From contig JAJHQN010000002.1 of assembly GCA_020833325.1 (NCBI GenBank), positions 1-46,839 of the forward strand: a DNA stretch of 46,839 nt, written 5' to 3'. The notes beneath the pieces are model-generated. The model did not search any database and was not told the DNA's origin. It worked only from the letters and a program-made list of their open reading frames with translations. Source of the stretch: Desulfurococcaceae archaeon. GTDB taxonomy: Archaea > Thermoproteota > Thermoprotei_A > Sulfolobales > Acidilobaceae. Positions 1-8,409 of this stretch are shown here, piece after piece; positions within the stretch are counted from its first letter, which is position 1, and each line of letters starts with the position of its first letter. Position numbers and translations under genes: made by a program.

Positions 1-2
1 AG

Positions 3-527
3 ATAGCGAGAAGCCTGGGAGTCGAGGTTAGGGATCCGAGGAAGGGTAAAATTCTAGAGAAGATCTTCGAGAGGCTAGTAGTACCCAGCATAGTCAACCC
101 AACGTTCGTAACACTATTCCCAAGAGACATATCACCCCTAGCTAGACCCTATAGAGGAGACCCAGACTATGCTGAAAGATTCGAGCTCTACATAGCAGGG
201 CTTGAAATAGCAAATGGGTACTCAGAGCTCAACAACCCCCTCCTCCAATACAGTCTATTCAAGGAGGAGGAGGAGCTAAGGAGGATAGCGGGGCTCGATG
301 TAGAAGCACACCCAATGGATAGAGACTACATAAGAGCCTTAGAGTACGGAATGCCCCCTACAGGCGGAGTTGGCATAGGGTTATACAGGCTTATAATGAT
401 CCTCTCAGGACTACCCTCCATAAAAGATGTAATACCCTTCACAATAACATCCCAAGAGGACATAGAACTAGTTGTGGAAAAGCACCTAGAACAGCTTGGA
501 AGAAACCCGAACTCAATCCAAGGATAG
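3..527 (+). CDS. lysS: Class II lysyl-tRNA synthetase, C-terminal part (5' end outside window)
   Basis: This is the C-terminal 174 residues of a class II aminoacyl-tRNA synthetase that charges tRNA-Lys with lysine in the cytoplasm. The open frame enters from the left edge. Visible family blocks are NPTFVTLFPRDISPLAR, then ERFELYIAGLEIANGYSELN (motif 2 to active site region), and ALEYGMPPTGGVGIG near the end, which is motif 3. One oddity: motif 3 reads GIGLYRL, where class II LysRS normally has an acidic residue (GIDRL) before the conserved Arg; the Arg is kept. The protein ends 525-527 and no gene follows on the same strand for 230 bases. Identification as LysRS rather than AspRS/AsnRS rests on the EIANGYSELN and ALEYGMPPTGG blocks. 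Confidence 0.93.
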   Translation: MARSLGVEVRDPRKGKILEKIFERLVVPSIVNPTFVTLFPRDISPLARPYRGDPDYAERFELYIAGLEIANGYSELNNPLLQYSLFKEEEELRRIAGLDVEAHPMDRDYIRALEYGMPPTGGVGIGLYRLIMILSGLPSIKDVIPFTITSQEDIELVVEKHLEQLGRNPNSIQG

Positions 528-760
528 ATGTAATCCTTAAAACCACCACTATAACCAGGTTACCTAGAGCTCCTAGGGGGATAACTAGGTCTTAGAAGAT
601 TCTGAGAACCCGAGTTTGAATTCTCTAAGAGTTCTAAGAGCTAAGCATAGTAACCTTAGGAGATCCCATCTCTTGCTAGCCATATTCGAAGCGCAAAACC
701 CTATTTAGGCAATCCTAGCTTTAAACCCCTAGAGGTAACCTTGAGTTTTGGAGGTTGAGC

Positions 761-1489
761 ATGCCTATAGGTGGGAGTAAGTCTGAGAAGCTTAAGTATA
801 GGATCTTGGTTGTTGAAGCTTTAAGGGCTGCACGTAGGCTTCTCCCCTATTCTTATAGGCAGCTTGCTAGAGAGATTGGCTTTGATGAAACTCTACTTGC
901 TCGCTACTCATCCGGCCTCTCAGTCCCTAGTTACGAGCAGGCTATTGAGCTTATGAAAGCTTTAAGGAGGGTTCTAGATCCCGCTAAGCTTACCTTGAAT
1001 CGTGCAAGCGAGTTTAAGGGTCTCCTCGACTTAACACCTATCCTATCAGACCCCTACATGTTGAAGGTCCTAGCTATAGAGTTCTACGAGAGGTTTAAGG
1101 ATAGGGAGGTTAACAAGATACTCGTCCCTGAAACCTCGGGTATAACCTTAGCTACAGCTATAGCTATAACATTTGATGCTACACTTGTTGTGGCTAGGAG
1201 GAGTAAGGATAACCCTGTTATGGAGTATATCGAGGAGCATGTCGTGGAGCCTCCTACGGTGAAGAACATATTCTACGTGCCTAAGGGGAGCTTGAGGGGT
1301 AGCGATAGGGTGCTCATAGTAGATGATATTGTTCAAACAGGATTAACTCTTACTGTTATGAAGAGGTTTATTGATAGAGCAGGGGCGAAGCTACAGGGTG
1401 TGGCTGCAATTGTAGTTATAGGTGAGGAGTGGAGGAGGAGGGTTGATATTAATAGTGTGGAGGCCATCATTAGGATATCGAAGGCCTAG
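761..1489 (+). CDS. GfcR/PurR-like transcriptional regulator: HTH plus phosphoribosyltransferase domain
   Basis: A two-domain regulator of about 242 residues. Residues ~25-75 form a helix-turn-helix (YSYRQLAREIGFDETLLARY). The rest is a type I phosphoribosyltransferase fold with a clear PRPP-binding loop, RVLIVDDIVQTGLTL, near residue 185. This is the architecture of haloarchaeal GfcR and, by analogy, bacterial PurR, in which the PRTase domain senses a ligand rather than catalysing. I chose ATG 761 because a GGAGG at 750-754 sits 6 nt upstream; a TTG at 755 directly abuts that site. The gene is followed at once by a palindromic operator (1491-1512) and then by a nucleoside importer operon. 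I infer that it controls nucleoside uptake and salvage. A catalytic orotate or purine PRTase is the alternative, but the HTH argues against it. Confidence 0.82.
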   Translation: MPIGGSKSEKLKYRILVVEALRAARRLLPYSYRQLAREIGFDETLLARYSSGLSVPSYEQAIELMKALRRVLDPAKLTLNRASEFKGLLDLTPILSDPYMLKVLAIEFYERFKDREVNKILVPETSGITLATAIAITFDATLVVARRSKDNPVMEYIEEHVVEPPTVKNIFYVPKGSLRGSDRVLIVDDIVQTGLTLTVMKRFIDRAGAKLQGVAAIVVIGEEWRRRVDINSVEAIIRISKA

Positions 1490-1490
1490 T

Positions 1491-1512
1491 CGTTGATCTA
1501 CGCAAATCAATA
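1491..1512. promoter_or_regulatory. Candidate operator, near copy of the 18186-18207 palindrome
   Basis: The left half CGTTGATCTACG and right half CAAATCAATA form an imperfect inverted repeat. It matches the perfect 22-bp palindrome at 18186-18207 at 18 of 22 positions. It starts two bases after the GfcR-like gene stop and lies about 50 bp upstream of the TATA box of the nucleoside importer operon. The shared site suggests that one factor, probably the adjacent HTH-PRTase protein, acts at both loci. Confidence 0.6.
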
Positions 1513-1560
1513 ACCCTATGGAAGGCTAATTACGGAATAGCATATAGGCTTGACTCTTTT

Positions 1561-1571
1561 GATTTAAAACT
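1561..1571 (+). promoter_or_regulatory. TATA box of nucleoside importer operon
   Basis: The A/T-rich element GATTTAAAAC is centred about 18 nt upstream of the GTG start at 1584. That spacing would give a leaderless or very short-leader transcript, which is common in crenarchaea. Confidence 0.5.
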
Positions 1572-1583
1572 CGGTGTGTAAGG

Positions 1584-2861
1584 GTGGAGAGGAGAGAGTT
1601 TCTCAAACTAGCTGGTGTAGGCATAGCAGGGCTCCTCTTAGGCTTTGGAACAGGCTACTATACCCGAACCCCCCAGCTAGTTGAACGCGAGGTCCCTAGG
1701 AGGCTTAAAACACTCTGGATATACGTGGGCCCCATAGCTGATATAGGGTGGACTGCTGCACACCATGAGGGTAGAGGTTATGTTGAGACTAGATTCGGTG
1801 GCTTAGTTGAGACAAAGTTCATAGAGAAGGTTAGCGAGGCCGAGGCTAGGAAGGTTATTGAAAGCGAGTTAACAAGGGAGAGGTATGATGCTGTATTCGC
1901 TACAAGCTACGGGTTTAAGGATGCCGTTAAAGAGCTAGCTAGGGACTTCAAAGATGTTAAATTCTACCATTGTAGTGGCGAGTTCGAAGCGTTCCAGGAT
2001 CTACCTAATGTTACAACGTATTTTGCAGAGTTCTACCAACTATACTACCTAAACGGTGTAGCCGCGGGAGCTGTAACAGAGTCTTGTAAGGTTGGCTACG
2101 TACCAGCATTCCTAATACCTGAGGTTGTCAGGCATATAAACGCCTATGCTCTAGGGGCTGTCCACGGAGCCAAGCTCATGGGTAAGTGTGGTGATGGAGA
2201 GAGGTTGGAGATCTACTCAACCTCCCCTCTGAAAAGCTGGTTCGCCCCCGATGCTGCGGCTGCTAGTGCTAGACACCTGGTTACAAGGTATAATGTTGAT
2301 GTGATAGCTTTCACAGAGGATACAACATCCGTTCTCGATGTAGCTGAGGAATACCATACTAAGGGGGTTAAAGTCTACAGCTTCAGCCACTATAGTAACA
2401 TGTACGAGTACTACAAGAAGATAGGTAAAACACTGAAATCCCATCTTACAGGACAGGTGGCAAACTGGGGTCCTATATACGAGTACCTGCTAGCAAGGTT
2501 AATGGCAGGCGTCTTCGTTAAAGAAGACATCTGGACTAGGATAGGCGACTTCACACCCTTCAGGTGGAGGCTCCCAGTCGAAAGATCCACTGCTGGACAA
2601 AGCGAGGGCACAGTCTATCTAGCACCGTTGAACACGGAGGTCATACCAGCAAAGGCTTTGGCTGAGATTAAGAGGATTTACGAGGATATGAAGGAGATGG
2701 CGTTCGAGCCATTCACAGGCCCTATTAGAGGTTACAAGATAGACTTCGACGGTAGACCTCAGGAGGAGCCTAAGCTTAAGGTGGAACCCGGCTATAGACT
2801 TGGTAGGAGTGAGCTCTGGTACATGGATTGGTTCTACGAGAAGATAATATCGCCAGCTTAA
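1584..2861 (+). CDS. BMP/PnrA-family nucleoside-type ABC transporter substrate-binding protein
   Basis: A secreted, membrane-associated binding protein of 425 residues (PF02608, Bmp family). The N-terminus RREFLKLAGVGIAGLLLGFG is a twin-arginine-type signal, so export probably occurs folded. The mature domain opens with LWIYVGPIADIGWTAAHHEGR, the typical BMP strand and aromatic/acidic pocket loop. It is followed by the ATPase and two permeases in the same direction, completing an importer. Characterised BMP transporters carry purine nucleosides or related compounds; the exact ligand here is inferred from family and from the neighbouring PRTase-type regulator. GTG 1584 is the only start that keeps the RR motif near the N-terminus. 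Confidence 0.88.
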   Translation: MERREFLKLAGVGIAGLLLGFGTGYYTRTPQLVEREVPRRLKTLWIYVGPIADIGWTAAHHEGRGYVETRFGGLVETKFIEKVSEAEARKVIESELTRERYDAVFATSYGFKDAVKELARDFKDVKFYHCSGEFEAFQDLPNVTTYFAEFYQLYYLNGVAAGAVTESCKVGYVPAFLIPEVVRHINAYALGAVHGAKLMGKCGDGERLEIYSTSPLKSWFAPDAAAASARHLVTRYNVDVIAFTEDTTSVLDVAEEYHTKGVKVYSFSHYSNMYEYYKKIGKTLKSHLTGQVANWGPIYEYLLARLMAGVFVKEDIWTRIGDFTPFRWRLPVERSTAGQSEGTVYLAPLNTEVIPAKALAEIKRIYEDMKEMAFEPFTGPIRGYKIDFDGRPQEEPKLKVEPGYRLGRSELWYMDWFYEKIISPA

Positions 2862-2895
2862 ACAAGCCTGTCAGGGAGGTAAAGGGGCCGGGTTT

Positions 2896-4407
2896 ATGAA
2901 CACATTTTTATCCATTAGGGATGTAAGGGTTGTCTACCCAGGGGGCGTCATAGCTAACGACGATGTCAGCCTTGACATCCGTAGAGGTGAGGTTTTAGCA
3001 CTCCTAGGAGAGAATGGTGCTGGTAAGACAACGTTAATCAGAGTAGTGGCGGGTCTCGTTAAGCCTGTCAAGGGGGAGCTGGTGTTAGATGGTGTGAGGT
3101 TTAAACCCTCGAGTTACAGGGATGCGTTGAGAAACGGTATATACATGGTTCCTCAGATGCCTCAGTTCTTCGACGGCCTCACAGTCCTAGAGGATATAAT
3201 GTTAACTCTAAGACTAGCAGGTAGAAGTATTAATAGGGGGAGGCTTGAGGCGAGGATAGCGGATCTAGAGGGTCTACTGGGGTTTAAGGTTAACCTGAGC
3301 TCTCACTGCTGGTCACTATCGATAGGGGAGAAGCAGAGGGTGGAGTTACTTAAAGCACTACTCTTAGACTCTAAGATGCTCATGTTAGACGAGCCTACAA
3401 CCCATATGACCCCCCATGAATTCAATTCATTTAAGGGTCTACTAAGGGGTTTAGCTGGTGAAGGTAGATCGGTTGTGTTTGTAACACATAAGGTGTACGA
3501 GGCCTTAAGTGTAGCTGATAGAGTAGCTGTTATGAGGAAAGGTAGGATTGTAGGAGTGTTCCAGGCGGGGGAGGTCTCAGAGGATATACTGGTTAAGTAC
3601 ATGTTCGGTGAGAATGGATATCATAGAGTGTTTACACCCAAAAACTACAAGGAGCCAGTCCACGTCAAGGGGGAGCCTGTACTCGAGGTCCTAGACTTGT
3701 GGGTTAAAGGGCCCTACGGTCAGATAGCAGTTAAAGGTGTAAGTATGATTGTTAGGAAGGGCGAGGTTGTAGGTGTTGCCGGTATAACGGGTAACGGTCA
3801 GAGGGAACTATTCGAGGCCATAATTGGTTTAAGGAAGCCTATTAAGGGTAGGGTAGTTCTTAACGGGGAGGATGTAACGGGGAGGGATCCAGCTTATAGG
3901 ATTAGGAAGGGAGTTGCTGTTATACCTGAGGAGAGAGTTGGTTGGGGTCTAGCCTCCGGACTCACTGTTGTTGAGAATATCGCATTCTCACTTATCCCAG
4001 TAAACTCTAGTATAGGGCGTTTCATAGTAGACTGGAGGAAGGCTAGAGAGGTGGCAGAAGAGGTTGTAGCTATGATAGATGTTAAGGTTCACGATCTCAG
4101 CGCAACTATAGACTCTCTAAGCGGTGGTAATATGCAAAGACTTATGATTGCAAGGGAGCTCTACAAAAGACCTATACTCATAGTAGCTATGAACCCTACT
4201 GGTGGCTTGGACCTCCAAACATCCAAGATTGTTAGAGGGATGGTAGTAGGTAGCTCTAAGGCTTCAGCAGTACTAGTTATTTCAGAGGATTTAGAGGAGC
4301 TCCTGGAGATCTCGGATAGGATTTACGTTATGAGCGATGGAGTGGTAAAAGGAGTTTTTGAGAAGCCCTTCAACGCGGATTACATAATTAGAGCCATGGT
4401 TGGCTAG
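2896..4407 (+). CDS. Nucleoside ABC transporter ATP-binding protein (two ABC domains)
   Basis: A tandem ABC ATPase of 503 residues, as in YufO/NupA-type importers. Domain 1 has Walker A GENGAGKTT, a variant signature LSIGEKQR and Walker B MLMLDEPT. Domain 2 has a degenerate Walker A, GITGNGQREL, where the Lys-Thr/Ser pair is missing, but a good signature LSGGNMQRL and a Walker B-like LIVAMNPTGGLD. Degeneracy of one site is normal in this sugar/nucleoside ATPase class, so a single active hydrolysis site is expected. A purine-rich stretch GGGAGGT lies ~15 nt upstream of ATG 2896. It is the second gene of the importer operon. Confidence 0.9.
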   Translation: MNTFLSIRDVRVVYPGGVIANDDVSLDIRRGEVLALLGENGAGKTTLIRVVAGLVKPVKGELVLDGVRFKPSSYRDALRNGIYMVPQMPQFFDGLTVLEDIMLTLRLAGRSINRGRLEARIADLEGLLGFKVNLSSHCWSLSIGEKQRVELLKALLLDSKMLMLDEPTTHMTPHEFNSFKGLLRGLAGEGRSVVFVTHKVYEALSVADRVAVMRKGRIVGVFQAGEVSEDILVKYMFGENGYHRVFTPKNYKEPVHVKGEPVLEVLDLWVKGPYGQIAVKGVSMIVRKGEVVGVAGITGNGQRELFEAIIGLRKPIKGRVVLNGEDVTGRDPAYRIRKGVAVIPEERVGWGLASGLTVVENIAFSLIPVNSSIGRFIVDWRKAREVAEEVVAMIDVKVHDLSATIDSLSGGNMQRLMIARELYKRPILIVAMNPTGGLDLQTSKIVRGMVVGSSKASAVLVISEDLEELLEISDRIYVMSDGVVKGVFEKPFNADYIIRAMVG

Positions 4408-4410
4408 CGG

Positions 4411-5412
4411 TTGAACCCCATGCTAGCATCTAGACCTAGCCTTAGACCACTAGTTGGTGTCACAATAGGACTTATAGCTGGGTTCGCCTTAGCCCTAATC
4501 TTAGGCTCGATTAGCCCAGCTGGCTTCAAAGGCATGGCCAGCTCGTTGGTATGGGTTTACACCAGCCCGGCACCACTCATCTTCACGCTAACACTATTAG
4601 GCCCTATCGCCTGTGCAGCCGTAGGCCTCACCCTAGCCTATAGGGCTAGGTTTATAACTATAGGGTCTGAGGGTCAGATACTCCTAGGTTCTATTGTAAC
4701 CCTATGGCTTATAGAGTATTCAGACTTAAACCTCCACCCCACTATAGCGATCCCCACATCCATAGTATTAGGAGGTTTCGCGGGAGCATTTCTAGGCTTC
4801 GTGGTAGGCCTCCTAAGGGTTTACGTTAATGCTAACGAGATACTTGTAAGCCTTATGTTAAACTATGTCATCCTATACATTTTAAACCACCTAGCCTCAG
4901 GGCCCTGGAGGGTTGGACCATTTGCTATAACCAGGAGTGTTGGTGAAGAGTACAGGCTCGGCCCCCTCGCAATAGTCGTTACAACTGTTTCACTAACACT
5001 ACTATGCTGGGTTCTACTTACCCGAAGCAAGTTCGGCCTCGCAATTAAAGTCTACGGGAGAGCTCCTAGGGTTGCTGAGACGTACGGTTTAAACTCGAAG
5101 ACCATAGTATTGGCGGTAGCAATGCTATCCGGGTTCACCTCAGGGGTTGGAGGAGTTCTTATGATGCTTGGTTTCCAACACAACCTATCACCCATGAGTG
5201 TTAGCCCAGGCTATGGCTACATGGGGGTTCTAGTATCGTGGCTTTCAGCTAACAACCCCCTAGTAGCACTTCTAGCATCATGGTTCTTCTCCTCAATCCT
5301 AGTCCTCGGTAGATCCCTCCAGGCTAGCGGCCTACCCATAGGCTATGTCCTAGCAATACAATCGATAATAGTCCTCTCAGTAATGATAGCTAGGAGGCTC
5401 ACGAGTAGGTGA
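4411..5412 (+). CDS. Nucleoside ABC transporter permease, subunit 1 (YufP-like)
   Basis: A multi-pass inner membrane permease of 333 residues (BPD_transp_2 family) with about nine hydrophobic helices. A hallmark segment is ARFITIGSEGQILLGSIV, equivalent to the FNIGxEGQ motif of BMP-linked permeases. The start is either TTG 4411, three bases after the ATPase stop, or ATG 4420. Tight spacing indicates co-transcription with the ATPase. Confidence 0.88.
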   Translation: MNPMLASRPSLRPLVGVTIGLIAGFALALILGSISPAGFKGMASSLVWVYTSPAPLIFTLTLLGPIACAAVGLTLAYRARFITIGSEGQILLGSIVTLWLIEYSDLNLHPTIAIPTSIVLGGFAGAFLGFVVGLLRVYVNANEILVSLMLNYVILYILNHLASGPWRVGPFAITRSVGEEYRLGPLAIVVTTVSLTLLCWVLLTRSKFGLAIKVYGRAPRVAETYGLNSKTIVLAVAMLSGFTSGVGGVLMMLGFQHNLSPMSVSPGYGYMGVLVSWLSANNPLVALLASWFFSSILVLGRSLQASGLPIGYVLAIQSIIVLSVMIARRLTSR

Positions 5413-5416
5413 AGGG

Positions 5417-6271
5417 TTGTTGGTTGTAGTAGATTACATGTCTATAGCTTTTATAACGAGCATCCCAATAATACTAGCAGCCCTAGGGGAGGTGCTTGTA
5501 GAGAGAAGTGGAAGGGTTAATCTTGGAGTTGAGGGTATGATGGCTTTCTCAGCATCTATAAGTGTAGCAGTATCAACGCTAACCGGGTCACCACTCATAG
5601 GACTTATAGCGGGGGGCATGGCAGGTGTAATTCTATCAACAGTTTACACCTTAACTGTGATAGGGTTGAAGCTAGACCAGATAGTGGTGGGGCTGATAAT
5701 ATCATTAGCAGGTCTAGGCCTAGCAGATCTGATTTCAAGCGCAGGATATAGGGTGGGGTACAACATCCCCCATGGCTCAACGCTACACAACACGTTAATC
5801 GTCATAACAATAGTACTACCACCAATACTCTGGCTAATACTATACAGGACACCGCAGGGGGTGGAGTTGAGAGCCGTAGGATACGATGAGCACGTAGCAA
5901 GAGAGAGGGGGTTAAGGGTAGACCTCATAAGAGCGGTAACAGTAACCATCGGAGGGCTCACAGCAGGGATAGCGGGAGCATACATGGCATTAGTACTATA
6001 CAATGGAAGGTACTTCTCAGGAATAACAGGAGGATGGGGATGGCTAGCGATAGGATCAGTAATCCTAGGATACTGGCACCCAATAGGAGTAGCGGTAGCA
6101 GCATATACAATAGGTATACTGTTAACAACAAAACCACTACTAACATCAGAACTAGGCCTGCCACCAACCCTAGTAACAATAACACCATACATAGCGGTGA
6201 TAATAGCATTAACCCTAGTAACAATAATATCTAGGAGAAAGCCAAGCCTAATACCGCCAAAACCACTATAA
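5417..6271 (+). CDS. Nucleoside ABC transporter permease, subunit 2 (YufQ-like)
   Basis: The second permease of the importer, 284 residues, with about eight membrane helices. It carries the family motif ERSGRVNLGVEGMMAFSA at residues ~30-47 and a C-terminal VGYDEHVARERGLRVD coupling-helix region. The start is TTG 5417, four bases after the preceding stop, with GGTGA just upstream. It is the last gene of the operon; no obvious terminator hairpin follows. Confidence 0.88.
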   Translation: MLVVVDYMSIAFITSIPIILAALGEVLVERSGRVNLGVEGMMAFSASISVAVSTLTGSPLIGLIAGGMAGVILSTVYTLTVIGLKLDQIVVGLIISLAGLGLADLISSAGYRVGYNIPHGSTLHNTLIVITIVLPPILWLILYRTPQGVELRAVGYDEHVARERGLRVDLIRAVTVTIGGLTAGIAGAYMALVLYNGRYFSGITGGWGWLAIGSVILGYWHPIGVAVAAYTIGILLTTKPLLTSELGLPPTLVTITPYIAVIIALTLVTIISRRKPSLIPPKPL

Positions 6272-6320
6272 AACAGATCAAATTAAAGATTTAATCTAAA
6301 CCTCAATATTAGAATTTATG

Positions 6321-6331
6321 CTTTTAAATAA
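6321..6331 (+). promoter_or_regulatory. TATA box upstream of the CuA gene
   Basis: CTTTTAAATAA is centred about 24 nt upstream of ATG 6349, the spacing expected for a leaderless crenarchaeal transcript. The promoter therefore looks intact although the gene carries stop codons. Confidence 0.5.
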
Positions 6332-6348
6332 CCTTGAGATGGTAGGTT

Positions 6349-6921
6349 ATGTCCTCGATATTTAAGTTAAAAACTATTGCCTTGCTAGTGGTAGGACTTA
6401 TTATTGGTGGCATTGTAGGGTGATTCGCGGCATCATCCCTAGCACAGCCTCCAGCTGGTGCGGTAAAGACATTCTATGTTCTCGAAACCGAGTGGGCTTT
6501 CGCTCTATATGATAGTGGGTTTAAGAGGGTGGATAAGATTGAGGTTAATAGAGGTGATAGGGTTCAATTGATATTTGTACCAAAGCCGTTTATGCCTCAT
6601 GAGCTTTACGAGGAGTTGGAGCACGAGTTTATAGAGAAGGCTATCAAGGCTGGGTTACTTAAGAGTAAGGATGAGTTTGAGGAGCACGAGGAGGAGGCGG
6701 AGAAGACTCTTGCTAAGGAGGTTTATGGTGTAAAGTTTATACCTCACGGTTTAGCTATTAGAGGTTACTAGGATAGGGTTAACGTAGTCTCTGATGGGAA
6801 GCTTGTTATCGTTACATTTACAGCTGATAAGGTTGGCGAGTTTGATATCTACTGTAGCCAGTTCTGTGAATGGGGCCATGCTTTTATGAAGCTTGATAAA
6901 GCTTTTGTCGTTAAAGGGTAA
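6349..6921 (+). pseudogene. CuA-domain protein (cytochrome oxidase subunit II-like) with two in-frame stop codons
   Basis: A 190-codon frame encoding one N-terminal membrane anchor (residues ~8-30) and an extracytoplasmic CuA cupredoxin domain. The copper ligands are all present: His133 (PHGLAI) and the Cys169-x3-Cys173-x3-His177-x2-Met180 loop (CSQFCEWGHAFM), most like B-type oxidases. The frame is interrupted by TGA at 6421-6423 (codon 25, at the end of the anchor, where Trp would fit by one base change) and TAG at 6769-6771 (codon 141, nine residues after His133). There are no frameshifts. A charged, Glu/Lys-rich helical insertion (~residues 82-126) precedes His133 and is unusual for subunit II. 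No oxidase subunit I lies nearby. A recent pseudogene is most likely; readthrough or sequence error cannot be excluded. Confidence 0.78.
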
Positions 6922-6927
6922 TAGTGC

Positions 6928-7629
6928 TTAGACTTTTAGTATATCACCTGTTTTTACATTCACTACCTTAACTATATCCCCTCTATAGGCTATCGATGCT
7001 CCTAGTTGTTTTTCAATGTGTGGGTTTAGATTTGCGTCGAGGAACCCTTCTGCTATTAGTAACCTGTAGTTTATAGTTGTTCTATCGTAGCTTGTCACTA
7101 TGGCTACATAGCTTATCCCGGCTTTCTCTAGTAGCTCTCCTCTCTCAATAGCCTTCTCTACAACCTTATCTAGATCTCTTAGGAGCTCCAGGGTTAGCCC
7201 TGTTGCTCTTACAACTACAACACCTCCACGATCACCTCTAACTAGGTATACTCTCACAAGGCCATCCTTAGGGTGTAGTGTGAGCTCGATCGTGATATCA
7301 CTATAGTTGCACCTGAACTTGCTGCAGAGGATCCTAGCTACGTCAGCTAGAAGCTCTATAAAGGCAAGGTTGTGGCCGTAGAGGTTCCAACAGTAGCCTT
7401 CAACCTCGCCTAGGGACTCCGTGTACGAGAGTTCTACAACCGGGGTCTCGTAGCAATAAGGGCACTTATCCCGAACACTGGCCTTGGAGTAAATCCTACC
7501 ACACCTAGGACACCTAACAAGGCCAGCCTCGTTAACCACACTATGGACAAGGTAACTCCTACAATTATCGAGAACACCCCTATAGTAATCCCTACTCCTA
7601 ACAACCTCGCCTACAACATCCTCAGACAT
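6928..7629 (-). CDS. Hypothetical protein with central zinc ribbon
   Basis: About 233 residues of unrecognised function. Near residues 38-60 is a four-cysteine zinc ribbon, CPRCGRIY...CPYC, with two CxxC knuckles 18 residues apart. The rest is soluble alpha/beta with no membrane segments. I prefer ATG 7629: a GGTGGGG stretch lies just upstream, and its start overlaps the stop of the frame-restored upstream gene. A GTG at 7665 would add 12 residues. It ends head-to-head against the CuA gene with 6 bases between. Confidence 0.6.
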   Translation of the reverse strand: MSEDVVGEVVRSRDYYRGVLDNCRSYLVHSVVNEAGLVRCPRCGRIYSKASVRDKCPYCYETPVVELSYTESLGEVEGYCWNLYGHNLAFIELLADVARILCSKFRCNYSDITIELTLHPKDGLVRVYLVRGDRGGVVVVRATGLTLELLRDLDKVVEKAIERGELLEKAGISYVAIVTSYDRTTINYRLLIAEGFLDANLNPHIEKQLGASIAYRGDIVKVVNVKTGDILKV

Positions 7630-7988
7630 CAAACCCCACCTGAGAAGCCTCCTCAACAACCACACACTTCAAAGCCACCGAAACACTAGAACAACAGCTA
7701 AACCCTAATAATATCATAGCTATAGCTAGGGATCCATCAGACTTAAACCTCATCTCAACCCTAGCACTCCCCCCTGGTACCGACTACATATATGTACTCC
7801 CCCGCCTCACACACAGCACGGGCTGCATCACCTTCACTTCGAACCTCCCAGCTAACCCCCCAGTTAACCTTCACGTTAACCTTAAAAGCCGGACTTTGAG
7901 CCTCACTAGTGAGAGTGTAGTGGGGAGGCAAGGTTAGGGCTAGGAGGAGCATCATAACTATCAGGGCAACTAGCCTGTAGCTAGACAT
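7622..7988 (-). pseudogene. Frameshifted secreted protein, beta-propeller-like repeat fragment
   Basis: The reading frame starts at ATG 7988 with a signal peptide (RLVALIVMMLLLALTLPP) followed by VNWGVSWEVR and GEYIYVVGTRG, the wording of secreted archaeal beta-propeller (SBBP-like) repeats. It then stops at 7761. Ignoring one G in a run of six G (about 7768-7773) restores a frame reading ...GTRGSARVEMRFKSDGSLAIA, again propeller-like, which runs to a stop at 7622-7624. That restored stop overlaps the ATG of the next gene. Even restored (~121 residues) it is far shorter than a full propeller, so this is a truncated remnant, or the run of G is a sequencing slip in a short secreted protein. Confidence 0.5.
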
Positions 7989-8409
7989 AGCCCAACCACG
8001 CTCTACTCACTCGATACTCGGGGTATATATGTGTTAGTATTGATAGCTTAGAGGATTTAAGAAGCAATAAAGATAAGCTATAAGAGCAATAGTGTTTAAT
8101 GAACCCTAGACCCCTTAAACTCGATATCCCAGGGTTTAAGATATTCAGGTGGCACGCTTTAACAACAATGGCAAGGTGTAAGGGTAGACGGTGTAGCTAT
8201 AATGATGATAAGGCCCAAGTAGCCTTCCTCTCCTCATCCTTAGAGGCTTAGCTAATTCAAAGCTCTGAGCGGCTCTAATACTCATGTTTAGGCTTTTCAA
8301 GCGGAAGTACCATAGCTGCTATGGTTTTAGAATCGCGAGGTTAGAGGAGGGTGGAATCTTGAGATCTGGGTTTGGTAAGCTTTAATAGGGTTCTCTGGTT
8401 TTATGTTTA
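7989..8409. other. Intergenic stretch, one tiny ORF, no recognised gene
   Basis: About 420 bases lie between the secreted-protein remnant and the sRNA. The only open frame I see starts at ATG 8099 and ends at 8251 (50 codons), with an AT-rich GCTATAAG about 20 nt upstream. Its product (FRWHALTTMARCKGRRCSYN region) matches nothing I recognise. The rest looks non-coding, consistent with decay in this patch. Confidence 0.4.
8022..8033 (-). promoter_or_regulatory. TATA box for the secreted-protein remnant
   Basis: On the minus strand the element reads CACATATATACC, about 35-45 nt upstream of ATG 7988. It suggests that the remnant locus still has a promoter. Confidence 0.35.

Noticed and set aside
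4490-4510. Palindrome-like CCTAATCTTAGG resembling the NO operator
   Set aside because: It lies inside the first permease gene, lacks the full CCCTAA-N4-TTAGGG spacing and is probably chance.
5434-6234. Several long minus-strand and plus-strand frames inside the second permease gene
   Set aside because: They are Leu/Ile-rich or Asn/Thr-rich mirrors of a membrane protein gene and have no family features; the permease is certain.
6421-6771. Selenocysteine or pyrrolysine as the meaning of TGA/TAG in the CuA gene
   Set aside because: No SECIS-like structure was evident and no pyl or sel genes are visible; neither residue is expected at these positions.
8099-8251. 50-codon ORF with a TATA-like element upstream
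   Set aside because: No recognisable homology and no ribosome-binding site; a faint resemblance of FRWHALTTMAR to tyrosine recombinase boxes was too weak to call.
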